Below are positions 6,976 to 15,545 of a DNA stretch of 33,969 nucleotides, piece after piece. The DNA comes from Bradyrhizobium sp. AUGA SZCCT0283 (GTDB lineage Bacteria > Pseudomonadota > Alphaproteobacteria > Rhizobiales > Xanthobacteraceae): assembly GCF_018130385.1 (NCBI RefSeq), contig NZ_JAFCLU010000051.1, positions 1 to 33,969 of the forward strand, written 5' to 3'. The notes beneath the pieces are model-generated. The model was not told the origin of the DNA. It searched no databases and worked only from the letters and a program-made list of their open reading frames with translations. How positions within the stretch are numbered: position 1 is the stretch's first letter; each line of letters opens with the position of its first letter. The translations under genes were made by a program, and so were the position numbers.

Positions 6976-7641
6976 TCAAGCTGGAGAGAGGTCAAGGCGA
7001 TGCAGCAGTCGGATCACCTGCGTGGCCTGCCACTGGCCTCCGCGCGGCGCGGAGATCTTTCGCTCGTTTAGGACTGCTGAAATCTGCTTCGCCGGAAGGC
7101 GACGAAGTGGTTCGATGATGGATCGAAGATGTGTCGCACGTTCTTCAGCTTCGGCCTTCCGGATGTTGCCGATGTCAGGATTGCCCAGCCGTTGGCCGCG
7201 AGCCTTAGCAGCGGCAATGGCTTCCTTGGTCCGCTGTGCGATCCGGTTGCGTTCCTTCTCGGCGACGGCCGCGTGAATGTGCAGCATGAACGGATCTACA
7301 TCGGGGCCAAGTTCGGCGACGATGAAGGGAACGCGTTGCAGACCGCTGATGAAATGAACGTCGCGGCTTAGTCGGTCCAGCTTGGCGATGATGACTGGCG
7401 CGGCACGTGCCTTGCTGCCTTTGCCGAGCTTCCTGGCGAACTTCATAGCTGCCGCCAGTTCTGGCCGGCGCTCCAGTGCGTCCGCACCCTTGCCGGTTTC
7501 TACCTCACGGTACTCGGCTTCAATCACGTAGCCGTGCTGTGCGCAGAACAATCTGATGGCAGTCTGTTGCGCCTCTAAGCCCAATCCACTTCGGCCTTGT
7601 TTGGGTTTTGAAACGCGGATGTAGGCAACAGCGGAGCGCAT
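6976..7641 (-). CDS. Small serine recombinase (resolvase/invertase family)
   Basis: The protein is 221 residues. The catalytic domain (1-150) shows AYIRVS with nucleophile Ser11 and Arg9, and the conserved DRLSRD (89-94) that supplies active-site arginines. The E-helix with RNRIAQRTKEAI follows. A C-terminal helix-turn-helix region (about 175-215) should bind the recombination site. It is much shorter than large serine integrases and resembles resolvases and invertases. AGGAG lies about 12 bases before the ATG. It closes the mobile module that starts with the primase and could resolve or integrate it; no paired attachment sites were found by eye. Confidence 0.9.
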   Translation of the reverse strand: MRSAVAYIRVSKPKQGRSGLGLEAQQTAIRLFCAQHGYVIEAEYREVETGKGADALERRPELAAAMKFARKLGKGSKARAAPVIIAKLDRLSRDVHFISGLQRVPFIVAELGPDVDPFMLHIHAAVAEKERNRIAQRTKEAIAAAKARGQRLGNPDIGNIRKAEAEERATHLRSIIEPLRRLPAKQISAVLNERKISAPRGGQWQATQVIRLLHRLDLSPA

Positions 7642-8086
7642 AGAATTTTTATTCTCCTAAAAATTACAACTGGTCGAACGTTCACATGTAAACCGTTGAT
7701 GTTTACGACCGCAATGTCGTAGCTGAAAACTGACAATTACTTTTGTAGGGTTCAACGTGGCTCGCGGCTCGTATCGCCTTTCTGGCAGCGTGCAATCTGA
7801 GACGGAGTGGCTCGTGCGATTAGTCCCGCGATCGTGCTTTTCGGCACCCCTGGGGAGGGAAAAACTTTCTGAAAAGCATTCTTAGTTTTGAAATGTGGCT
7901 GCCGACATTGTATCCCCGAGCTATTGTCGACGAGAGTGCTGGCGAGGATCGAGCGGGCTGTGTAACGGGGAGCGGCTCGAGAAGGATGAGGACGGTTCTA
8001 CAACAGGACGCGTGCTTCGCGGCTGGGAATGGTAATGGCGGAGCCTCTAACAAATGTTGCATGCCGGATTCGTGTGGTGTTTCCAA
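7642..8086. other. Gene-free boundary between mobile module and chemosensory cluster
   Basis: No frame here looks coding. The first 120 bases are noticeably AT-richer than the neighbours and probably hold the recombinase promoter. A candidate attachment site could lie here, but no repeat or tRNA fragment was recognised. Confidence 0.4.
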
Positions 8087-8704
8087 CTAGCTGACAGATT
8101 TCACGAAGCCGGCAATTAGTGTCCTGAGCTCATCCAGCGATGGGATGTCCATGAGCAGGGCGACATAACCGCCGATTTCCTTCTGACGGATCTCGAACTT
8201 GATATGCAGGAACAGGACGAGGGTGGAGTGAGGGCTCTCGAACATCTGATTGCTGTCGCCGCGGATCACGATCGGAAGAGACATTTTGAGCCCGCTCTTC
8301 AGCAAGTTGGCGATGGTCGCGACCCAGCTGTTCAGAATGATATTGCCGGTTTCAGCCAGGGCCTCATCTTCGAGATCCACGATGTCATCGAGTGGGAGCT
8401 CTCGGCCAACTACGGCGCGCACCAGTTCGAGGCTATTCCGCTCCGGAAAGATAAGCATCGCCCGGCCAGAGAACGCCCCGGCGAAGTCTTGCCGGACGGC
8501 AACCAACTTGGGATTGTCTGGCTTGGCTACCAGTAGTGCTGCCGCGGCGCTGGTAAGGATTTCGACTGACGGAACTGACAGTAGAACCTCGTTTTGAACC
8601 ATCTGGCGCAAGCTGTTGGCCGCTTTTGCCATCGCAATATTCGACAGTTCGGCCAGAGCATCCCGCTCAAGGTCGCTGAGGGGTACAAACGGATCGGACG
8701 GCAT
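8087..8704 (-). CDS. cheC: CheC-type CheY-P phosphatase, copy 1
   Basis: The protein is 205 residues with two CheC/CheX active-site motifs. The first is DALAELSN, then exactly 22 residues to Pro (D-x3-E-x2-N-x22-P). The second is EALAETGN with 22 residues to Pro. Both catalytic Glu-Asn pairs are intact, so it should remove phosphate from a receiver protein. It diverges from the MCP gene at 8879 across a 174-base shared promoter region. It is clearly a paralogue of the second CheC at 18601, with the same layout. A GGAG lies about 9 bases before the ATG. No CheD partner is present. Confidence 0.87.
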   Translation of the reverse strand: MPSDPFVPLSDLERDALAELSNIAMAKAANSLRQMVQNEVLLSVPSVEILTSAAAALLVAKPDNPKLVAVRQDFAGAFSGRAMLIFPERNSLELVRAVVGRELPLDDIVDLEDEALAETGNIILNSWVATIANLLKSGLKMSLPIVIRGDSNQMFESPHSTLVLFLHIKFEIRQKEIGGYVALLMDIPSLDELRTLIAGFVKSVS

Positions 8705-8878
8705 GTAATCTGCTCCAACTTCTGCTCGAACGGAGCGATCGCTTGAGATTGACTTCCTAACACCACAGGGGTGACTTTGGCCGGTTTCCCAGTTTGGGAC
8801 TCGCGCGACGCTTCGTCGTTTTACCTTGTATCGGCGTGTGAAGAGTGCGTAGTTTAGCGGTCAAATATTCCCATTTTC

Positions 8879-10984
8879 ATGCCGAATCCACTGGCAAACT
8901 TAAGAATACAGGTTCCGATGCGGAAAAGGCCTGCCACGACTGGACGCACGAAGGCACGTTCCCGGCAAGGGAGCGGGAGCGTACCGCCCTCGAAAACCGG
9001 AGCGCAAGACGGGGACGGCGCAACTGCCTCCAAAACTCTAGCGGCCAGTGGTCCAAGATCCCTGATGAAGACTTCCGAACTAGGGGCGGGCAAAGTGGAC
9101 TCGCGTCGCCTTGTGCCGCAGTCAGCTTCGAAACCGACATCGCCTTCGACGCGTCGCAAGCCGGGGCCAACCAGGATAGTGAGCAACCGGCAAGAGAAGA
9201 TCGAAGAGCGGATCGCGGCAGCAACGGAGGAACTCGCGGCGGGACTGACCGAGGCGGCCTCCGCCGCCGAGGAACTACGCCGCTCGATGGAGCAAATCGC
9301 CAGCGGAGCGGAGGAAGCTGCCAGCGCCGCTCAGGAAACCCTGGCGGTGGCTACCAACACGGCGGCGACGCTGGTTCAAGCGCGGGATCGCGCCGAAGGC
9401 GCGCGACGGCGAACCGAGGCTGTTGAATCGCTTCTGCTCGAGACGTCGAGTCAAATCGGAACCTGGGCCGGCAATATCAAGCACAATGGCGACCGCCAGG
9501 CCGGCACCGTCGATATCATGGCGCAACTAAGCGAACAGGCGGCGAGCATAGGCGATGTCACCAAGACCGTCAGCCAGGTTTCCGACCAGACTAATTTACT
9601 GGCGCTGAATGCGGCGATCGAAGCGGCGCGTGCGGGCGACCACGGCCGCGGCTTCGCAGTCGTGGCCGACGAAGTTCGGGCACTGGCAGAAACCTCGGAA
9701 AAAAGCGCGCAAGACGTGCAAAGCCTCGCCGCCCAAATCGAAACCCAGGTGGGCTCGATGGCGTCGATCATCAAAACGGCGGCGACCACCGCGATGGATG
9801 AGGCCCAAAAGAGCCAGACCGTCATCCTGGCGCTGGGCGAACTTCGCAGGGAAGTCGGCGCTTTGGCCGAAGGCAGCCAATCCATCGCGGTGGCGACACT
9901 GGAGGCTGAATCAGCAGCGCGCGAGGCGCAAAAGGGCGCTGAGATCATTTCCGCTGCTGCTGAAGAGCAGGCTGCTGCTGCGGCGGAGGCGCTTCGCAGC
10001 GTTGAACAGCAGGCCGGCGTGCTCGACGAGAGCCAAGTCGCATCCCGGTCCCTGTCCGTCCTTGCCACCGACCTCAAAATGGCTTCGACCAGCGCCGATC
10101 AGCTCGCCTCCGCGGCCGAGCAGCTCTCCACCGCGGTTCAGGAAATGTCGGGATCGGCTGCGCAGATCATGACTGCGGTCGATCAGATCAGCCGCGGTGC
10201 GCAACAGCAGGCTGCCGCGACCCAGCAAGCCAGCGCGGCGATGAACCAGGTAGAAAAGACCGCGCTATCTTTCCGCGAGAGCGCCGTCGCATCGATGGAG
10301 CGCACGCAGCGGATGGACGCCATGCTCGGCGAATGCCGCTCGCAGATCACCGACCTGTCGCAGGGCGTGATGCGATCGATTGAAACGACGCGTCAAAGCC
10401 TCGATATGATTGCCGGACTTGAGAACATCAGCGCCAGTATCGACAAGATTGTCGATGGAATCAGCATGGTGTCGATTCAGACCAACATGTTGGCCGTAAA
10501 CGGCTCGGTCGAAGCCGCGCGCGCAGGTGAATTCGGCAAGGGGTTCGCCGTCGTATCGAAGGACATCCGCAGCCTCGCCCGCGATTCCAGCGAGAATGCC
10601 GCGCGCATCAAGGAGACCGTTCGCGCGATCCAGGGGCAGATTGCGGCCGTGCGCCGCGAACTGGAGCGCGTGATTGGCAGCGCTGAGATGGAAAACCAGA
10701 AGACCGATGCTGTGCTGGCCGGCTTCGAGATCGTGCAAAAGGACGTCGCCCAGATCGCCGCCGGCAACGACCAGATCGCGACCAGCGCCAAAGCGATCCT
10801 CGCTTCGATGAAGGACGTCAGTCAAAGTGCGCGCCAGGTCGCCTCGGTCGCCGAGGAAGCCGCCAGCGCGTCGGCCCAGGCGGCAGCGGCTGCCAAGCAG
10901 CAGGCGAGAGGAACAGAAGATCTCGCAGCGGCTATCGAGGAGATTGCCTCCCTGGCCGAAACCATTCAGAGCCGCGATGGCTAG
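8879..10984 (+). CDS. Soluble methyl-accepting chemotaxis protein with two signalling tips
   Basis: The protein is 701 residues with no transmembrane segment and no recognised ligand-binding domain. Residues 1-100 are basic, Ser/Pro-rich and probably disordered. A canonical signalling hairpin tip lies at 235-262 (SDQTNLLALNAAIEAARAGD then GFAVVADEVR). A second, diverged tip lies at 530-558 (SIQTNMLAVNGSVEAARAGE then GFAVVSKDIR). Long Ala/Glu/Gln-rich coiled coils flank both and carry Glu/Gln pairs suited to methylation. No C-terminal CheR-docking pentapeptide is seen. It probably forms a cytoplasmic array and could be an internal fusion of two receptors. It overlaps the CheW gene by 8 bases. 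Confidence 0.93.
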   Translation: MPNPLANLRIQVPMRKRPATTGRTKARSRQGSGSVPPSKTGAQDGDGATASKTLAASGPRSLMKTSELGAGKVDSRRLVPQSASKPTSPSTRRKPGPTRIVSNRQEKIEERIAAATEELAAGLTEAASAAEELRRSMEQIASGAEEAASAAQETLAVATNTAATLVQARDRAEGARRRTEAVESLLLETSSQIGTWAGNIKHNGDRQAGTVDIMAQLSEQAASIGDVTKTVSQVSDQTNLLALNAAIEAARAGDHGRGFAVVADEVRALAETSEKSAQDVQSLAAQIETQVGSMASIIKTAATTAMDEAQKSQTVILALGELRREVGALAEGSQSIAVATLEAESAAREAQKGAEIISAAAEEQAAAAAEALRSVEQQAGVLDESQVASRSLSVLATDLKMASTSADQLASAAEQLSTAVQEMSGSAAQIMTAVDQISRGAQQQAAATQQASAAMNQVEKTALSFRESAVASMERTQRMDAMLGECRSQITDLSQGVMRSIETTRQSLDMIAGLENISASIDKIVDGISMVSIQTNMLAVNGSVEAARAGEFGKGFAVVSKDIRSLARDSSENAARIKETVRAIQGQIAAVRRELERVIGSAEMENQKTDAVLAGFEIVQKDVAQIAAGNDQIATSAKAILASMKDVSQSARQVASVAEEAASASAQAAAAAKQQARGTEDLAAAIEEIASLAETIQSRDG

Positions 10985-12560
10985 CAGACGGGAACAGACT
11001 CGGAAGAAGGCCCAGCTTTCGACAGACAGAGCTGCGCTTGTCGCGCCAGATACCGATGAGGTACTCGAAGATCTCCTGGTATTCCAGCTTGCGGAGGAGC
11101 CCTTCGGTCTGCGTCTTAACGTTGTCGCGGAAATCATCCGGCCGCCGGTTCTGGCTCATATGCCACTCGTACCGCCGAGCCTGCTTGGATTGGCCAATCT
11201 TCGCGGCATCGTGATGCCGGTCGTGAGCCTGCGGGCTCTGCTGCATCTGCCGGACATAGCAATGGACAAGTCGACACGCGTGATCGTCGTACGCGGCGAC
11301 AATCCGGTCGGGTTCGTCGTCGACGGCATCCGCGGTCTGTTGGCAGTAGCCACCGACCGACTTGAAACGGACGACAGCGGCACCGACGCCGTTGGTCCCG
11401 CACTGCTGGACGGGGTCATCAAAGGCGCCGAAGGCGAAAGCCCGATCAAGCTGTTGAGTCCTTGGCGTCTTCTGCACGGGCAATTCGTTCGGCTCGGTAC
11501 TTCTTCGGCGCCGACAGAAACCCGGACATCGTTCGCCAAAAGCGGGCCTGCCGGGACGCCAGCGAAAGCGCTGATCTCGCTGTTGAGTTTCTATCTCGGC
11601 CAGCAGGAATATGCTTTGCCGATTGATCGGGTGCGAGAGATCATTCCGCTGCCGGCCCACGTCTCGGAATTGCCCCGTCCGGAAACCGCCGTGTTGGGTG
11701 TGGTGACGCTGCGGGACCGTCTCCTGCCGCTGGTGTCGCTGCGGACATTACTGGGTCTGCCGATCGGCGATCAACACGGACCGCGCGGCAAGGTCGTTGT
11801 CATGTCGATCGGCGAAGGCACCGTGGGAATTGTGATCGATGCGACCCGGGAGATTCTCCGTCTCGATCTGGACATGGTCGACCCCGCGCCGACTTTGCTG
11901 ACGCGCGGGGAGGGGGACGCAGAGATTACGTCGATTTGCCGGCTCGACGGCGGACGGCGATTGGTCGCGTTGCTGTCGCCTGACCGGTTGTTTCGGTCGG
12001 AGCTTGTTCAGCGTATCCTAGACGAGCAGGGGGCCAGCGAACCCGGGTTGCAACCTGAAACGAACGCCATGGCAGACGAGCAATTCATTATTTTCCGGCT
12101 GGGCAATCAGGACTACGGCATTCCGATTGCCGCGGTAAGCGAGATCGCCCGCCCACCCGAGCACATCACCCGGTTGCCGAAATCACCCGCCTTCATCGAC
12201 GGGGTGATGAACTTGCGCGGCAGCGTCGTGCCGATCGTGGACCTGCGGCGTCGTTTTGATCTGAACGGGACGGAACAGCTCGGTTCCCGTCGCATTCTCA
12301 TGCTGGCGATCGGCGGGGTGACCGCGGGATTCCTTGTCGACAGCGTCTCCAGGATCATGAAAGTACCGATCGATGCCATTTGTCCGGCGCCCGAACTTTC
12401 GCCCGAACAGATGCGGCTGATCTCGCGCCTGGTCAATCTTGAGGCCAGCGGTCAACTGATCCTGCTCGTCGATCCCGCACAGCTACTCGATCAGGTCGAG
12501 GCTGATCTTCTCGCAAAGTTCGCCGGTTCCAGACTAGATGCACCCGTGACCGTTTCGTGA
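10977..12560 (+). CDS. Triple CheW-domain coupling protein
   Basis: The protein is 527 residues with three CheW domains in a row, at about 35-170, 195-345 and 370-515. Each shows the CheW signature: an FxLxxxxFGLxxxxVxEI-like start, then a GLANLRGIVMPVVSLR-type beta hairpin (VVTLRDRLLPLVSLR and VMNLRGSVVPIVDLRRR in the second and third), and a DS or DA loop. Single-domain CheW is about 160 residues, so this is a linear trimer that could bridge several receptors and CheA. The ATG at 10977 overlaps the MCP stop by 8 bases; a longer upstream frame is low-complexity shadow. Confidence 0.92.
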   Translation: MASRREQTRKKAQLSTDRAALVAPDTDEVLEDLLVFQLAEEPFGLRLNVVAEIIRPPVLAHMPLVPPSLLGLANLRGIVMPVVSLRALLHLPDIAMDKSTRVIVVRGDNPVGFVVDGIRGLLAVATDRLETDDSGTDAVGPALLDGVIKGAEGESPIKLLSPWRLLHGQFVRLGTSSAPTETRTSFAKSGPAGTPAKALISLLSFYLGQQEYALPIDRVREIIPLPAHVSELPRPETAVLGVVTLRDRLLPLVSLRTLLGLPIGDQHGPRGKVVVMSIGEGTVGIVIDATREILRLDLDMVDPAPTLLTRGEGDAEITSICRLDGGRRLVALLSPDRLFRSELVQRILDEQGASEPGLQPETNAMADEQFIIFRLGNQDYGIPIAAVSEIARPPEHITRLPKSPAFIDGVMNLRGSVVPIVDLRRRFDLNGTEQLGSRRILMLAIGGVTAGFLVDSVSRIMKVPIDAICPAPELSPEQMRLISRLVNLEASGQLILLVDPAQLLDQVEADLLAKFAGSRLDAPVTVS

Positions 12561-13681
12561 TCCGGCTCTTGATCGCTGACGACTCGGCCCTGATGCGGAA
12601 GTTGCTCGAAGGCATCTTCACCGCAGAGGGTGACTTCGACATCCGCACGGCTCGCAACGGCAATGAAGCCCTCGAACTGGTTCGTGCTTTCGATCCGCAG
12701 GTCGTAACGCTCGATGTCCAGATGCCCGGCATGGACGGCTTGACTTGCCTTAGCCGGATCATGATCGAGGCGCCGCGGCCAGTCGTGATGATTTCCTCGC
12801 TGACAGCGGAAGGCGCCGAAGCGACGCTGGAAGCGATTGAACTCGGCGCGGTCGATTTTATCGCCAAGCCAGGTGGCGCGGTTTCACTGGAGATCGATCG
12901 CTTGCGACCGCTGCTGGTGGAAAAGGTTCGAGCCGCATCCGGCGCCCGGATCCGGCGGACCCTGCGGCTGACTGAACGCGTTCGCCATCAGATTCGCGGC
13001 GCAGGGCTGGCGTCGCGACCCCGCCCAAGCCGCGTCTCACCGTCACCGGTCGCAAAGATCGGGAAAGTCGGTATGAAGCCCGGGAGTGCCACGCTTCCGG
13101 GACTCGTGCTGATTGGCACCTCCACCGGCGGCCCGGCGGCGCTCGATATCGTGCTGCCGCAACTACCGGCGGATTTTCCCTGGCCTATTCTTGTCGCCCA
13201 ACATTTGCCGGCGAGTTTCACCGGGCCCTTTGCCAAACGACTTAACCGGGAATGCGACCTCGATGTCGTCGAGGTCAATCGACCGATGCCCCTGAAGCCC
13301 GGCACCATCTACATCGGGAAGGGCGATGCCGACGTAATGGTCGCACCTCGGGCGGCCGGCGTCATCGCGATGCCGGTGCCGGCCAAGGGTAGCTATTTAT
13401 GGCATCCAAGCGTGGAACGCATGGTGGCCAGCGCGCTTGATCACCTCGAAGCCTCTCACCTGGTCGGCGTCATGATGACGGGAATGGGCAATGATGGCGC
13501 CGAGGCGATGAAACGTCTGCGGCTCACCGGTGGGCGTACCATCGCCGAAGCCGAGTCCAGCGCAATCGTCTGGGGCATGCCGGGTGAACTGGTGAAGAAT
13601 GGTGGTGCCGAGGCGGTACGGCCGCTGGAAGATATTGCCGAAACGATCATTGAAATGGTGAATTCCTGTGCCGCTAATTAG
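12557..13681 (+). CDS. cheB: CheB protein-glutamate methylesterase
   Basis: The protein is 374 residues. A receiver domain (1-120) has the acidic pair at IADDS and phospho-acceptor Asp53 (TLDVQMPGMDG). After a basic linker, the methylesterase domain shows Ser189 in GTSTGGP, His216 in AQHLP, and Asp313 in GMGNDG, the full catalytic triad. It demethylates or deamidates receptor glutamates when phosphorylated by CheA. The start is GTG, with GTGA overlapping the CheW stop. It overlaps the HEAT gene by 14 bases. Confidence 0.96.
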   Translation: MIRLLIADDSALMRKLLEGIFTAEGDFDIRTARNGNEALELVRAFDPQVVTLDVQMPGMDGLTCLSRIMIEAPRPVVMISSLTAEGAEATLEAIELGAVDFIAKPGGAVSLEIDRLRPLLVEKVRAASGARIRRTLRLTERVRHQIRGAGLASRPRPSRVSPSPVAKIGKVGMKPGSATLPGLVLIGTSTGGPAALDIVLPQLPADFPWPILVAQHLPASFTGPFAKRLNRECDLDVVEVNRPMPLKPGTIYIGKGDADVMVAPRAAGVIAMPVPAKGSYLWHPSVERMVASALDHLEASHLVGVMMTGMGNDGAEAMKRLRLTGGRTIAEAESSAIVWGMPGELVKNGGAEAVRPLEDIAETIIEMVNSCAAN

Positions 13682-14276
13682 AGGCAAAAAGGGCGGAGCA
13701 AGCTGCGAGACGTCAGACCTCCGGCAGGCCGCTTTGGACAGTCCTGATGCGGACAGCCGCTGGACGGCGGCTCGCGCGCTTGCGGGGCAGGCGGACGCAG
13801 TGCCGGCGCTTGCCGTGGCTCTCGCCCGCGAGCCGATCCCCCGCGTGCGCGAAGCCATGATGACGGCGCTGATCCGCATCGGCAATGCGGCCAGCATCGA
13901 GGTGTTATTGCCATACCTGCGGTCGCAGGAGGCCAGTGTACGGGCTGCGGCGATCGAAGCGTTGCAGGCGCTGCCTGAGGCTATCGCGCCGTTCATGTCG
14001 CCGCTGTTGAACGACGGCGATTCCGATGTACGCCTGCTTGCGACCGAACTGGCGCGCAACATGGAGGCTTCCGAGGCCACTCGCCTGCTTTGCGAGTTGA
14101 TCGAGCATGAGCACCACCCGAACGTCTGCGCCGCGGCGATCGATGTCCTGACCGAGGTTGGAACGCCGGAAGCGCTTCCGACATTGGAGAGGTGTTCGGC
14201 GCGCTTTGCTGCGACGCCGTTCCTGCCGTTCGCGGTTTCCATAGCGATGAGCCGCATATCGGGCGAAGAAAGCTAG
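13668..14276 (+). CDS. HEAT-repeat protein of the chemosensory operon
   Basis: The protein is 202 residues made of consecutive helical hairpins of about 30 residues: SRWTAARALAGQADAVPALA, RVREAMMTALIRIGNAASIE, SVRAAAIEALQALPEAIAPF, DVRLLATELARNMEASEATR and NVCAAAIDVLTEVGTPEALP. The recurrent [DS]-V-R and A-L pattern is characteristic of HEAT repeats that form protein-binding superhelices. It starts with GTG inside the CheB end, implying coupled translation. In this position between cheB and cheR it may scaffold adaptation enzymes; that role is inference. Confidence 0.85.
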   Translation: MPLIRGKKGGASCETSDLRQAALDSPDADSRWTAARALAGQADAVPALAVALAREPIPRVREAMMTALIRIGNAASIEVLLPYLRSQEASVRAAAIEALQALPEAIAPFMSPLLNDGDSDVRLLATELARNMEASEATRLLCELIEHEHHPNVCAAAIDVLTEVGTPEALPTLERCSARFAATPFLPFAVSIAMSRISGEES

Positions 14277-14281
14277 ACCCG

Positions 14282-15151
14282 ATGGACGATTCAAAGGAAG
14301 GATCGTCGTTTGCCGTGCATATTTCTCCGGAGCAGGTCCAGCGCTTCTGCGAATTTCTTTACCGTCGCACCGGTATGTCGTTTGCGGAGAGCAAGCGATA
14401 TTTCATCGATCGGCGCCTCGAGGACCGCATCACTGCAACCGGCTCATCGTCGTTTCAGGAATATTTCTCGTTGCTGAGGGCTGATGCCGATCAAGAGATC
14501 GAGCATCTGATCAACTCCTTCACCGTCAACGAAACCTATTTTTACCGCGAGGAACATCAGCTTCGCTGCATGACTACGAGCCTGCTGGAGGCCATTGTCT
14601 GCCAAAAGAAGCCGGGCTCTACATTACGGATCTGGTCGATCCCGTGTTCGACAGGGGAGGAGCCTTATTCCATCGCACTCTGGCTGATGGAGAACTGGCC
14701 GCAGGTGGACAGCTACAATATCGAGATCGTCGGTTCGGATATCGACACCCGCGCGCTCAAGGCCGCCGCCGAAGGCATCTATGGCGATCGCGCGCTGATG
14801 CGGTTATCCCACGATATTATCGGGCGTTATTTCGGGCCGGTCACCGGCGGCAACCATCAGATCGACGAGGGCCTCAGGAATTCCATCGAATTTACGCGGG
14901 CCAATCTGATCGATACCAAGGATATGACGCAGTATCGCGATTTCGATCTCATCTTCTGCCGCAACGTCCTGATATATTTCGACGACGCATCGCGCCGGCT
15001 CGCCGCGGAAAATCTCTATGATTGCCTGCGGCCGGGCGGCTACATTTGTCTCGGTCATTCGGAGAGCATGAGCCGGATCTCCCCGCTGTTTCGTGTATCC
15101 CGGTTTCCCGACGCGATCGTCTATCAAAGGCCGGAGGCAGATCATGGCTGA
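14282..15151 (+). CDS. cheR: CheR chemoreceptor glutamate methyltransferase
   Basis: The protein is 289 residues. The N-terminal helical domain includes SFTVNETYFYRE, a CheR hallmark. The Rossmann domain binds SAM through WSIPCSTGEEPYSIA, followed by VGSDIDTRAL and the FDLIFCRNVLIYF motif. It methylates receptor glutamates. The ATG at 14282 lies 5 bases after the HEAT stop; an earlier in-frame ATG at 14192 would overlap the HEAT gene by 85 bases and adds no family sequence. It overlaps cheY by 8 bases. Confidence 0.96.
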   Translation: MDDSKEGSSFAVHISPEQVQRFCEFLYRRTGMSFAESKRYFIDRRLEDRITATGSSSFQEYFSLLRADADQEIEHLINSFTVNETYFYREEHQLRCMTTSLLEAIVCQKKPGSTLRIWSIPCSTGEEPYSIALWLMENWPQVDSYNIEIVGSDIDTRALKAAAEGIYGDRALMRLSHDIIGRYFGPVTGGNHQIDEGLRNSIEFTRANLIDTKDMTQYRDFDLIFCRNVLIYFDDASRRLAAENLYDCLRPGGYICLGHSESMSRISPLFRVSRFPDAIVYQRPEADHG

Positions 15152-15545
15152 CACGGCAACGCCGGCCAAAGCAAAGGTTCTGGTGGTCGATGATTCCTCG
15201 CTGGTGCGGCTTTACTACCGGTCTGCGCTAGAGATCGCAGGCTTCGAGGTCAAGCAGGCGATCAATGGCATCGAGGCAATGGAGAAGGTATTGTCGGAAT
15301 CATTCGATCTGGTGATCGTCGACGTCAATATGCCACGAATGGACGGCTTCACCTTTTTGCGGTTGCTACGATCCGGCGCGGCTGCTGATGTATCGACGCT
15401 TCCGGCGTTGATGATTTCGACTGAGTCCGGTGAGCAGGACATGGCGGAAGCCAGAGTGGCCGGTGCCAATTTCTACCTCGTGAAGCCGGTGGCGGAGGCC
15501 GAACTGGTTCGGCATGTCTGTGTTCTTGCGGGAGTCGCGCTGTGA
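15144..15545 (+). CDS. cheY: CheY-like response regulator
   Basis: The protein is a 133-residue single receiver domain. The acidic pair is at VVDDS (Asp16, Asp17) and the phospho-acceptor is Asp60 in VIVDVNMPRMDG. The signalling Thr/Ser is in MISTES, and a conserved Lys lies in LVKPV. The first 10 residues are an Ala/Thr-rich leader. It has no output domain, so it signals by protein binding. It lies between cheR and cheA, overlapping both, and is the likely main target of CheA. Confidence 0.94.
   Translation: MADTATPAKAKVLVVDDSSLVRLYYRSALEIAGFEVKQAINGIEAMEKVLSESFDLVIVDVNMPRMDGFTFLRLLRSGAAADVSTLPALMISTESGEQDMAEARVAGANFYLVKPVAEAELVRHVCVLAGVAL

Noticed and set aside
9451..10077. 208-codon minus-strand open frame
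   Set aside because: Antisense shadow of the Ala-rich receptor gene; low-complexity Ser/Ala sequence.
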